A stretch of DNA of 64,000 bases from Denticeps clupeoides (Eukaryota; Chordata; Actinopteri; Clupeiformes; Denticipitidae), in assembly GCF_900700375.1 (NCBI RefSeq), contig NC_041720.1, forward strand, positions 21,500,345 to 21,564,344, written 5' to 3'. A program made the translations under genes and the position numbers. This document shows, piece after piece, positions 10,801 to 20,963 of the stretch (position 1 is its first letter; the number at the start of each line of letters is the position of its first letter). The notes under the pieces were generated by a model, which worked only from the letters and a program-made list of their open reading frames with translations, did not search any database and was not told where the DNA came from.

Positions 10801-11445
10801 ACTCCAGATGGTCCAAAATATGGCAGCCCGCCTCATCTTCAATCAGCCAAAATACACCCATGTTACACCTCTCCTTACCTCCCTCCACTGGCTCCCGGTA
10901 GCTGCTCGCATTGAGTTCAAATCCTTGATGCTTGCCTACAGGGCTGTAAATGGAACTGCGCCCTCCTACATCAACACACTACTACCTAGATACACTCCTA
11001 CACGCTCTCTCAGATCGGCAAACGAAAGGAGACTAAAAATTCCTTCTTCACGGGGTCTCCGATTCCAATCATGTCTGTTCTCCGTTGTTGTCCCTGGCTG
11101 GTGGAACAACCTACCCTCCTCCACACGACTAGCCGAGACTATCACCACTATTAAGAAGAAGGTGAAAACCCTCTTATTCCAAAAATATTACAGACAAATT
11201 TAACACATACACATGCATACACATTTAACAAACAAATACAAAATGTATAAATACATTATAATTTTTCTTAGTCTAGCACCCAACACTCTCCGAGCATGTT
11301 CTTCAATGACAAGTCTAAGCCTTATCAGGGCTCTTAGTTTGTATACTTGATATTCTATAGAAATCGAACGAGAATTGCTGGTGTCTTCCCATTGTAAGTC
11401 GCTTTGGATAAAAGCGTCTGCCAAATAAAGTAAAGTAAAGTAAAG
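7846..11445 (+). mobile_element. Full-length L2-clade LINE with 9-bp target duplications
   Basis: Starts at 7846 after TAGTAATTC (7837-7845) and ends with AAGTAAAG repeats before the same TAGTAATTC (11446-11454). It has a GC-rich 5' UTR of about 420 bp. The 3' end GTCGCTTTGGATAAAAGCGT and CTGCCAAAT is the standard fish L2/SINE-shared tail. It lies in an intron of the Zisupton-like gene, in opposite orientation, between the exons at 12120 and 7638. The clean duplications and length indicate a complete insertion by target-primed reverse transcription. Confidence 0.9.
8269..11203 (+). CDS. L2 ORF2: endonuclease and reverse transcriptase (frame-shifted)
   Basis: Start at the ATG at 8269 gives [14 protein letters not shown]. 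The N-terminal AP-endonuclease shows [37 protein letters not shown] and LSDHSFIHF. The RT shows [21 protein letters not shown], palm motif [18 protein letters not shown], motif [17 protein letters not shown], motif [15 protein letters not shown] and thumb KTEILIFPG, then [12 protein letters not shown] and [20 protein letters not shown]. The frame changes between about 9450 and 9560 and near 10200, and a stop follows LPFL near 9914 (TTAAAAAA; the other copy has TTTCAAAAA and reads on). Total about 975 codons, usual for L2. Enzymatic motifs are intact, so it is a young element just past function. Confidence 0.85.
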
Positions 11446-11454
11446 TAGTAATTC

Positions 11455-12110
11455 ATGTAATCCACCATACTCTCACACCATTACATACCTTCAACTCAAA
11501 GCCACTTTTTTCTGACCACTGCCCTGGAACGATCTTCATGGCAAGATTCCTTTTCCCAAGACAGTTACATCCATGAGTTAACAGACATCATCATGATGAC
11601 TGTGAAATGTTAATTGCTAATAGCACCAACTTTAAGTACAGGCCTTAGGAACACGGCCTTAGAAACACGCCCTGGACACAATTAACAAAATGTAAAATGC
11701 TCAAAGTTGGTTAAAGTGTGTCATACTCAGCAATTTCAGTTTTATTTTCAGGTTGGCCTGATTTTTTATGGTGTTTTATGTTAAATTAATATTTTAACAT
11801 AATTAATGTGTGAAACTCTCATCTAAAGATAACATCATTGATTTGACCAGATTGTGAAGATGAGAAAAAGAATCAAGAGGTGATTCATCATATAGTAATA
11901 TAGTTTATAAGCAAGCATGTGAATGTACTGTATGTTTGAACACTCTAGATCAACACAACATCATCTGGGATGCACTTAACCTGGAACACTGAACAGGTTT
12001 CTGAAAACTCTGGAACAAACCAAACATGCTTATAAATTAGTGACCTCAATAGTGAAACATATTGTTGGCCACCAAATCCAGTCTTTGTGTATAATGAGTC
12101 AAGAAAGAGG
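11455..12110. other. Intronic or degenerate sequence of Zisupton-like element
   Basis: AT-rich sequence between the L2 and the RPKDELIV exon. A possible minus-strand coding stretch lies at 11500-11560 (NLAMKIVPGQWSEKSGFELK), but I could not place it in the gene. Nothing else seen. Confidence 0.3.
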
Positions 12111-15100
12111 ATTTCTCTTTTACATGGCTTCAGTACCTAACAATCAGCTCATCTTTGGGTCTGCTGATTTCCAGAACATAGTTGAGCTAAAAAACAGATA
12201 AGTATCATACACTGTGGATGAGAAAAGCAAATAAGCACTAAAAGTACTACTTTATGACATGTGAAATCTCAAACTTTACATACAAGCTGTTGTTGACCAG
12301 GGTGAGGAACAAAAGACCACGATGAACGGCTGGCCAAAATGTTCTCAGGCTTTGTCAGAGCTTCACACGGTGGTCCACACAGGTCAGGAGGAGTTGCATC
12401 TGTTCACCTACTATTGCCTTTCTTGTTGTCAGCTGGTACCAGAGGTTCTATAGGGAATTCCACAGGTTTTATACAAAACACTACTTGGAATGCATAGTAA
12501 AGAATACACATGCAAGAAAAACAAGCACTGTTTATAGAAGAAGGGAATGCACTTAAAACAGCAGGGAAGGAAATCTGTCATTTCACCTATACATTACAAA
12601 TACTATTCAAAAACAAGACATTTACCAATCTGTGAATAATGACAGGTCTTGTGAAAATCATTTACCTACGACAGCTTGACCCAGTGCAGACAATGATATA
12701 TTGACCGGTCCAAGTCGACCATGTCTTAACTGCCTCTCCAGAAGTATCTTGTTGGTGACAGTGTTATAATGATGAATTATGTTTCTCATCAAAAACACAT
12801 GTGTGGATGGGCTCATATTACTTAAAAAGTAATTCTTTTTTCCTCATGCTTGCAAAGAACTGTTCAACAACTTGACTGTTCAGCCAAGTTGAATTCTACG
12901 TAATATGTCCTTGGGATCTTTTGTATTTCCCTCATGAAATCTGTCATACAGGACATAATGATCGGATGATCCAGTGACAGGATGAGGATTTTTCTTTTCA
13001 CTGTCCATCTTTTCATGTAGCCATGGAAGATTCACTCGCAATCTTCCATCCCCTGCAGCATTGACATTTTCCTCAGTGGGCTCAGCCAGTCGGCCTTCAT
13101 GTGGATGAAATGGCTATTAGGAACCTGCAAGTTGGTGTGTGCCGCCAAACCCCTCGCAAAATCATAAACGCAAATGTTTGGTATTTGCTTCCAGGACAGG
13201 CGAAGTTCAGCAAAATCCCTGGGACATTCTGCATGAAGATTACAATCACAGACTATCTTTAATCTTTGCTTGCAGGTGGATGGTCTGTTACACTATGTCC
13301 GCATGGCATTGTATACAGTATTAAATGTAATCAATAATGTAATGCTACTTCTTATAATCACTAAGTGATGCTTACCAGAGGCACCCCATATGCCCCATAT
13401 TGAAAGACCATATCATATGTCTGCCTGCTCTTCATCTTCTCCCTCAGTCTGGTGATGAGATCAAAATGAGAGCCTTTGGAGTCGATGTTGCAGGCTTTGC
13501 ACAATTTTCTCACCACTCCAACCTGACAGTAATTAGGGAAATCTGTAAATGGAACAACCACTGAGCTTTATTGCACATATTCTAAAAATAAAGCAATGTT
13601 ACCTTTTGTTTGGTGAGTTCCTCTGTGACACTGCTAAGCTGTGCTTCATGTGAAGTGCTTGTTTTTTAAACTCAGTGTTAAGCACAATGTCACTCTTTCA
13701 AGTTTCACTACCGATCCATGGTGCCTAGTGCGTGTAACTTGGTGGAACTGAAAACGGATTCTTCATGCTGACTACAGAAAATGGTATGCTTTTATTTACA
13801 GTCTAAATTACTTTTAAAACACTGAATGACTGTGAATAAGTTTTTGCCATTACTTACTTGGAAAGAACCCACGGCTTATCATCTCCAGGTGAATAGAGTT
13901 TCAAAAAGCTTCAGTGTTATGTTCACCATTGCAGTCTTCAGGTGGGGCTTTGAAGTCACTCACTATAATAACTTGACTCATTAGGAACATGTACATACTC
14001 CATGAACTATAAACACAACTGTACACAAACTTACCTGCTAAGTTGAACACCCCTTTTCTGTGTAAGTCCATAACTACCACAGGGGGGTGAAATCCACAGT
14101 TTAGGCAGGAGAACATGCAATCTCAAAATGGCAATAAGCTTGAAATATGGGATCCCTAGAAGGAAACTTCACCCTTCTTCGCCCTCCAAAGAGTCAATGA
14201 CCCTTGACACAGATACATGGTTCTGAAATATCACAATAGGGTGAAGAAGACTGTGATTAGACAGATATTTAAATTTAGGCACAAATGTATGCATACACCA
14301 ACATACCATATTCACACACACAAACATCAGATGAGTACAAATTATTTTTGCGAACCTCTCCTGCAAATTTTCTCTCAGAAAAAGGCAGAGTTCAATAGAT
14401 AAAACAAACAATGTGGTTGTCAAAGTTATGAAGCCCATTCATCCACTCCTGGCATCTGTACACCATGTGGCACTGAGGACACAATCTATGGTATGTTGAA
14501 GCATCTGTTAAAGACAAACCACATGTTAATGTCAAAACATTAGCATAATTCCACACTGAGATTTAATCTGATTCATTACAACTTACTCTCAATCATTCCC
14601 GTCATGCTGACACTCCTTGCTTTATTAGTATTTAGAATAGCCTTGAGTTTCAAAAGGAATGAGCTGTTTCTAATATTCCATTTTCTGTGACTTGACATCT
14701 TCTGGAAGAGACTGAGGAATTTGTTTCTCTTTAAACATATAGCGGATACTCCTTTCCACAGCAGCATTGTCTTCACAGGAAGGACCATCCTGAGTCATCA
14801 GTGATGGGGGACCTGATGATAGTGGCACATTTGACTGAAACAGGTCTCTCTGTGTCTGAAAGAGATTCCCTTTTGCAATTCTTTTATGAGGGCACGATAT
14901 TCGTGGCTTTGCACAAGCACAATGCCAGGTATTCCTCTGAGCATTGTAAGTCACAATATTCTGCCAAGACGGCAGAATATTGTATTTCAGGCTCAAGTAC
15001 AGAGAAACATATCTGTGAGGAGGATCCACCAAAATCTACCCTCACACAAAGTGGAACATGTGTCATGAGGGCAGCTTTCTGTCTCCTTATGCATGTCGCA

Positions 15101-16572
15101 GCCTTGGCCTCTCCGAAGAATTTTTAGGACTACCATTTCCATCAAGATAGCTTCTTGAAGAAATACCTCTTTCACAGTTTCTCTACAGTAATCTAGTGAG
15201 CGAATGTGCTCACATAAACTGTAGCCTAGTCCGCTCCACTGAGCCAGCAACTGATATTGCTGACATTCCTCCAGCTCACATCTGACATTGTGAGATCTCC
15301 CCCATGTTTTCCTCTGTACGTGAACTGGCAAAGAAAACCCATGGCCAGTTCTCTGCACAGCAAATAAGCCAGTAGTCTCATCTACACAAACACACTGCAG
15401 ATGACAGTCCAGGTGAACATCTAATGATTTGCTTGAATGCCTCCTATTGTGAGCCTTGAAGTTTTTTTTAAGAAGACTAAGAAGACCTCAGTGAGGGCAT
15501 TTAATTTTTAACGATTTCCCATAAGCCACAGTTTCATTCAGCACAGAGGGTAGAGCATATTAATGGTCTACCAAAAATTCAGAGGACCGTTTAGACACTG
15601 GACAGAGGATATCAGGAGGGAGACGGGGCTCCTCGGAGAGTTCAGCTGGAGGGAGACGGGGCTCCTCAGTGAGTGGTGGCTGACTTGGCATTGAAGAATG
15701 CTGACATGACAATAAATGCCTTGCCATATCCCCACGCCGTATGATATTCCTTTTACAGACAGGGCAGTGAAAGTGTCCTTTCGCCCTACATGGCAGCCTG
15801 CACCGACATATAATATTGTCTGAGAGAAGAGAGAAAAGAACACGTAATATAAATGTAGTTATATAGAATGCAATCAATTTATCTAACAATGAAAGTGTAC
15901 ATGTTAACAAAAACATAAATAAAACAACGACCATTCAATCCCTATAATATAATGAAAGCAAAAGGGTATAGATCACAAGTGCCATCAAGCAATGTGGTGA
16001 ACAGGAAGTTTTTTCTTGCTGATGAATGCACTGAACTGTACCATGTGATTAGTAACTTTTAAGTCAACAAAGAGAGTGCAGAAGTGCTGAAAAGAAGTGC
16101 ATATAACTATTTATATCTATAACTATACATTATATTTAATACCATTGAATGTGTCCATTTATATTTTCCTCAATCTTTGCCCTGACAGTGGGGCTGAAAG
16201 TGGGGCACAGAGGGCAGTGAAAGAAATGGTGGCTTTGAGGCAGAATTGCAGATTGATATGTGCATCTAAAACAAAGAGAAAAGCTGATGGACACCATATT
16301 CACATTTGAACACTTTTGATGCTACTTCATGACATGTTTATCAAAACCATTGTGCTTTATGATAACGATTTAGCAGAATAACATGAAAGAACCAAATGAA
16401 TATTTGGAGAGAAAGCTTTTACAAAAAAAAAAGATACATTTACTCGTGACATACAATTTAATAAAGATTGGGCAATAAAAAAAGCAGTAGAGAAGCAGAG
16501 AAAAGCAGTAGATAATAGAACAGAGAATAGAAGTAGCAATAGAAGTAAGCAAGTAGCAATAGAATAGAAGTA

Positions 16573-16735
16573 GCAAAGCACCGTCCCCACACACTGCTCC
16601 CCGGGCGCCGGTCATGGCTGCCCACTGCTCACTCAGGGTGATGGGTTAAATGCAGAGGACAAATTTCACTGTGTGCACTGTGTGCTGTGCTGCTGTGTAT
16701 CACATGTGACAATCACTTCACTTTACTTTACTTAT
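16573..16735 (+). mobile_element. tRNA-derived SINE, 3' part
   Basis: AGCACCGTCCCCACACACTG through GGTGATGGGTTAAATGCAGA to CACATGTGACAATCACTTCA and a CTTTA tail. The same family is seen nearly complete, with its tRNA-like head, at 49406-49636 on the other strand. Preceded by AGTAGCAATAGA-type simple repeats (16480-16570) whose copy number differs in the second copy of the locus. Confidence 0.75.
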
Positions 16736-17192
16736 GAATATATAAAATCTCTTTGTGAAGTACTTTACAATGAGAGACATGAATAAAGTGCAATATGCAG
16801 TAAATGGAACAATGTACACTGATGTTACAGAAGGTAAATTTGTTAAAAAAAACAAAACAAAACAAAAATTTTAATTTGAAACTGACTACTATATGCCAAC
16901 AATAAATCATATTCTAATGCAAAAAATGGTTTAGAGACCAAGGCAAGGAAATAAACATGTCTGTGTGTTTGCCTGCCATGGAGCAGGTAAAAAGTTTTTT
17001 AGAAAAAAAAAACCTTCGTTTGAAATATTTGTAACGTATACAAAGTGCCAACATGATCAGTTTACTAAATTACAAACAACACGTGTGTATATGAACGACT
17101 CTGTACCAACCTTTACGATCCACTCGCGTAGTTTCCTTTGTGTCTATGCAGGTCACGTGTTTCTTTACTGTGGTGTGACGTGTTTCCGCCTA

Positions 17193-17219
17193 CTGTGGAG
17201 CTCCACTGTGGGCTGCAGC
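17193..17219. repeat. Right terminal inverted repeat and target duplication of Zisupton-like element
   Basis: ACTGTGGAGCTCCACTGTG (about 17192-17210) followed by GCTGCAGC at 17212-17219. The extra G at 17211 is absent from the second copy of the locus (45241-45256), where repeat and duplication abut directly. Confidence 0.75.
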
Positions 17220-19713
17220 CAGGTGCTCTTGATTATTGTCCCTATATAGCAATTCCATCCATTTTAAGAATTTGCCTTGAAAACCCCCATTTCCCCCAGT
17301 ACCTGAAACAGGTACTGGTGCGAGACATGATTGAAAGCTTTTTCAAAATCTAAATTTAATACTAGAAACCTAATGTTTCTGTCTCTCGCATAACAGTTGG
17401 CATTTCGGATCAGTATTAGGCTGTCCATATTTTCTTCCCTGGCATGGCACAGGCTTGGTCTGGGTGGATCAAGTCTTTTAAAACTGTTGACATACGTTTT
17501 AATAAAATCTTACTAAAAAGTTTAGTCAAGGTTTAAAAGTGCGATCGGTCGCTAATTTTGTAGGTCTGTTTATCTCAATTTTTTACCCAACAGGGTGACT
17601 ATTAAACGCCTCTAAAACTATCAGGGATTTGATCTAAATTCGCAAAGATTTTTAAAAAACATTAAAATGTCTGGTGCTAAAATATCCCAAAAGGTTTTAT
17701 AAAACTCCACGGGGAGGCCATCATCACCTGGTGACTTTCCAAGTTTAAAACCTTTCAAAGCATCTTGTAACTCTAAAATCATGGTTTAAAGCACTGCTTT
17801 GATTTCCCAGTTTTTTTATCTACAGCCTGTAACACCTCTTTCAGGATTTCTTCATTTATTTCCTTTTGTTTTTAAAGGTCCCCATAAAACGTGTCAATTT
17901 CTTTTAAAATACTTTGAAGGTATTACCAATTTCTTTTAAAACTGTAATTTTTCTTCCTTTCATCAATATTTTCTTAAAGAAATATCTTGTGCATTTTTCT
18001 GTCTCTTCTATATCTCTTTCCCGACTTTTCATAAAGACTTTACTCTTAGTTTCTGCCAAAACCTTCATTTGTCCTGTGCATTCTTTTATCCATCCCACTG
18101 TTTAAGAGATTAAAATATCTCTGTAATCTCTTTTGCAACCGCTTAATTTCCCTTTCTTTGTCTTTTCTTTTTTTTTTTTGCCTCTTAATTTGAAGAATAT
18201 TTTTGTCTGTTCTTTTACCATCTCCCACCATTCTAATCGTGTTTTATAGAAGTCCTTTATGGACTGCCAGAGGCCAAATTGTTCTCTGTAATCTGTGACA
18301 ATCTCTTCGTCCTCCAGCAGGGAGCAGTTTAACTTCCACAGGCCACCTCTAGTGGTCACACCTGTGGATAATTTCAGGGTGCATGAAAGCATAAAGTGAT
18401 CTGAAAAGTAGAGTGGGGTTAAAGTTACTTTATTTGGAGAACAGTCCCTTGTGAACATAAAATCAATACGGGAGGCTCTAGAGCAATCACCACTTACCCA
18501 GGTGAAGCCATCTTCACCTCCTCCTTTCCCATCTGTTTTAGATAAAACACAATTAAAATCACCACCTACCACTGATGGCACCCTCCCCTTCTCATTATTC
18601 TGTTCCTGCCAAAAACTCTGGCTCCACCCCTTACCCTTCTTAACTTGTTAGCAAAGGATTTGGAGCAGTCCCTGTAGAGGTGACTAATTTCCCCAAATAG
18701 GTTGCACCTTCTACTAATTGTACAAGTATCATAACTGTGCCCTATTTCTCTACATTTACCACAAAATAACTTTTGGCATTCCTCTGCCAAATGTCCTAAT
18801 TCCCCACACTTTCTGCAAACCTTAGGCATGCCTTGATAGTAGATGTAGCCCCGATTCTCCCCCAACACTTATCACTTGTGGTATTTGTTTCAGGCCCTGG
18901 TGTGTGCTTGGATCTTCCCATTGTTGAATGGTTATCCTCCAAGCACAGGTTCAGATGCCATCCTCGTCCACCACTTTCATAGGTGTACCCTTTACTGCGC
19001 AAAACCTTCGCCCATGTCTTCACCAGTCACAGTTTCATTAAACATTTCAACGACCCCCACATTTCGGGAACTATCTGTTTCTCAACCCTGAACATAGCAA
19101 ACTGTGACTCAAAATTCTCTTAACATATTTGCTGTTCTTAAACTTAAGTCAAAACCATTGCTCTGTGGTAGGGATATAATGAGAGGGTGGTAGTAGCGTA
19201 ATAGGTAAGACCCAGGTTCAAACCCCACTTACTACCATTGTGTCCCTAAGTTGCTCCAGGGGGGCTGTCCCTGTAACTAATGACGTCGTTCTGTATAAGT
19301 GCGTCTGATAAATGTTATAAATGTAAATATAATGCAGTTTATATCTTCAACACTAAACTTCAACACATTCTGTACCGGCTTTCTCAAGAAATCTAATCTT
19401 GACATTGTTACCTTAACCCCATTTTTTCTCTAATCTGGAAATGTATGCTGTGGTGCCTCCACCTGCCAGCTTAAACAGTCGACATAGTGGAGGCACCTAA
19501 CACCTCAAAGTAGACACACAAAAAATGAAAAGCAAACTCCAAAAACAAAAACTAACACTGTAAATTCAGACACAGCAAAAATATAAAAAATAATATGATT
19601 GCTTACCTCCAAAAATTTATAAAAACACCTGGAAAAAGCAACACAATTTTCTCCCAAATTTGGCTATGAACCAGCACAGACCTTCACTCTATTTAGCTCT
19701 ATTTGTTGACGCC
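17220..19713 (-). mobile_element. Keno-like Tx1-clade LINE, 5' UTR, ORF1 and ORF2 N-terminal half
   Basis: Minus strand. The 5' UTR (about 19713-19450) shares the GGTGCCTCCACTATGTCG motif with 1525-1590. ORF1 includes [20 protein letters not shown] and two to three CCHC-type knuckles ([28 protein letters not shown] and a third with altered spacing) at 18868-18640. ORF2 starts near 18590 with an endonuclease: [23 protein letters not shown] and YFSDHFMLSC. Lysine-rich sequence follows. RT palm motif A LNLDFEKAFNHVSHQYLF, then GFSGKFLKWMELLYRDI, lies at about 17390-17250. It breaks at 17219 at the Zisupton-like insertion and resumes at 6846. A SINE lies within ORF1 (19190-19325). Many stops; dead. 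Confidence 0.75.
19190..19325 (+). mobile_element. tRNA-derived SINE with L2-like tail
   Basis: GGTGGTAGTAGCGTAATAGG (box A region), GGTTCAAACCCC (box B), then GTTGCTCCAGGGGGGCTGTC and GCGTCTGATAAATG with AAATGTAAAT repeats. Related copies lie at 23380-23572 and 23962-24083. Inserted in the Keno-like LINE in antisense. Confidence 0.75.
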
Positions 19714-19778
19714 CCTCTCCATGGAAATCTTTAGTAAAAGGCAAAAGTTTTGTACATGATGAAGATAAGCCCAAGCGA
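19714..19778 (-). ncRNA. U5 snRNA-like 5' two-thirds, joined to LINE 5' end
   Basis: On the minus strand TGCCTTTTACTAAAGATTTC then CATGGAGAGG matches the invariant U5 loop 1 and its 3' stem with one or two changes. Upstream, CTTATCTTCATCATGTACAA aligns with the U5 stem sequence CTCTTCAGATCGCATAAA. The match ends at GGAGAGG, and LINE 5' UTR begins within a few bases. The U5 3' part (Sm site, last hairpin) is absent. Either an old linked U5 gene or a chimera made during reverse transcription. Confidence 0.6.
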
Positions 19779-20719
19779 CAACAACAGGGCCGTAATGGTG
19801 GAGAGTATCTCTTGTGGGTTTGGTGCTGACATTAGGCAGGGGCTCGCCAGCCCTCGGCCTTATCCATTCAGCTCCAACCCCATTCCACCCCACAGCCAAG
19901 CCTGTGAACGATTGTCATAGAGCATGCACGGAAACGAACACAAATAACAGTTTCTTTTAAAAATAAAAAAATATTATGAATACTTGAATAAAAACAGCAC
20001 AAATATCTATTATTTTTGTAATTTAATGATATCCATATTGTGTAATTCATTAAATTTGCACAATTTGGTATGATCTATACTGGTATTGATATACAACAAA
20101 ACACTGACTTGATTAGATGAGTTGTAGGATGCAAAGGGCATTTTAAAACCAGCTGTGTGTTACACTGTGTCTGACTGACCTTCTGGGCAGTGAGCCCAAA
20201 TACGTTCCCAATGAACGTGTGTGCATCGGATAGAATGCATTTTTTGAAGACACATGACCTCATGCAATCAACAGATTCTTGTAGATTGTATGTCTTGCTG
20301 CCGTGCACTTGGCCCTCCATTGATTCAATTGTTTTAGGCAAGGGCATATAACTCAATCTGAAGGTTGCTGTAATCGTATCTCTGAGCAAAGGGAGTGTTG
20401 TATTGGGCAGCTGCTCTCATCCACTGTGAAGACCTAATAGGGTTTTGGTTCATCAGGATTTGTTCTTTGTTTGCTTTTGCAAATTAGCTGCCAAACGGGA
20501 CTGTTATTTACTTCCATCTGGAGGACCGGGCTCAGTTGGGAAGCAGAGAACAAAAAGGCGGGAAAACGTATCAAACAGTAAAAATACCCCCATGACTGTC
20601 AAAACATGCAATTGAGAGAATGTGCACACAAACAGTGCAAGTGTCTGTCATTCTGTAAAGACTGTTACTGGTGAAAAGGCAAAAAGCTGGCAGTTTTTAT
20701 TTGCAACACAACAGAGAAA
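19779..20719. other. Spacer, no gene recognised
   Basis: Contains a GC-rich block (19800-19900) next to the U5-like piece, possibly its old promoter, an AT-rich stretch, and at about 20560-20600 a spacer motif (GAAAACGTATCAAA) shared with the U2-5S units at 2140 and 5465. No coding or RNA gene recognised otherwise. Confidence 0.35.
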
Positions 20720-20761
20720 GCGCACCCCTCCCAGAGGCATGCAATACTGGGTCGATGCATG
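20720..20761 (-). ncRNA. U2 snRNA 3' terminal fragment
   Basis: On the minus strand CCATGCATCGACCCAGTATTG runs through GCATGCCTCTGGGAGGGGTG to CGC, the last stem-loop and 3' end of U2 at about 42 bases. In copy 2 (48753) the rest of this U2 gene resumes at 49345 after about 550 bp of inserted repeats. Confidence 0.75.
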
Positions 20762-20764
20762 GTG

Positions 20765-20925
20765 TAATGTCTCCTGATCTTCAACCTTCCAAAATTCTCC
20801 CACACCACCCCTCTGCTACGTTCCCTCCACTGGCTCCCAGTAGCTGCACGCATCATGTTCAAAATACTGATGCTGGCCTACAAAGCCAAACATCTGCCAA
20901 ATGCCTTAAATGTAAATGATAAATG
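20765..20925 (+). mobile_element. L2-like LINE 3' fragment
   Basis: Encodes [20 protein letters not shown] then YKAKH, the conserved L2 C-terminal motif, and runs into the tail CTGCCAAATGCC with AAATGTAAATG. Heavily truncated. Confidence 0.7.
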
Positions 20926-20950
20926 TCATGGCAGAGTATGTGTATGTTTT

Positions 20951-20963
20951 NNNNNNNNNNNNN
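20951..20963. other. Assembly gap of exactly 13 N
   Basis: Unknown bases. In the second copy of the locus the sequence continues here into a CT microsatellite (48982-49025), so the left contig probably stopped at that repeat. A 13-N placeholder is known as the filler that optical-map scaffolding uses between contigs whose ends overlap but were not merged. Confidence 0.95.

Larger units (their letters stand above)
7320..15819 (-). pseudogene. Zisupton-like (KDZ-type) transposase gene, multi-exon, decayed
   Basis: Likely exons, minus strand. 15819-14587: HFHCPVCKRNIIRRGDMARH finger, then CVCVDETTGLFAVQRTGHGF and a CPHKRIAKGNLFQTQRDLF cysteine/helical block, ending at a GTAAGT donor. 14504-14356: HRLCPQCHMVYRCQEW and NGLHNFDNH. 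About 14222-14160: NHVSVSRVIDSLE. About 14120-14035: CLNCGFHPPVVVMDLHRKGV. About 13545-13376: SAP-like VGVVRKLCKACNIDSKG. About 13310-12666: ECPRDFAELRLSWKQIP and later SPSTHVFLMRNIIHH. About 12186-12120: LNYVLEISRPKDELIV. Then 7638-7601, 7516-7452 (SDMPYLRKWWCLLLMENFDI) and about 7376-7320 (HGKLFAHCTEGAKAVLQG), resembling the end of Ulp1-type proteases. Stops interrupt the first exon (after FLVDH and CPH in both copies). Genome pipelines often label such genes HMG-domain-containing 3-like. Confidence 0.6.
6847..17211 (-). mobile_element. Zisupton-like DNA transposon (10.4 kb)
   Basis: Bounded by inverted repeats, flanked by the 8-bp direct repeat GCTGCAGC, and inserted into the reverse-transcriptase region of a Keno-like LINE whose reading resumes on the far side. 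It carries one multi-exon minus-strand gene with a C2H2 finger, cysteine clusters, a SAP-like helix pair and an Ulp1-like C-terminus. Published Zisupton elements in fish are about 11 kb, have 8-bp target duplications, subterminal inverted repeats and a many-exon zinc-finger/SUMO-protease gene, so the match is in structure as well as sequence. It includes a 3.6 kb L2 (7846-11445) and a SINE (16573-16735); without the L2 it is about 6.8 kb, so parts may be deleted. In-frame stops indicate it is no longer autonomous. Confidence 0.7.

Noticed and set aside
12666-15819. Conserved host gene HMGXB3
   Set aside because: The similarity to proteins labelled HMG-domain-containing 3-like is real, but the sequence lies between inverted repeats with an 8-bp target duplication and joins an Ulp1-like end, so a Zisupton-like transposon explains it better. 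No HMG box was seen.
19800-19900. U1 snRNA or another snRNA in the GC-rich block next to the U5-like piece
   Set aside because: Only short scattered matches (for example GGCAGGGG); no stem-loop or Sm site could be aligned.
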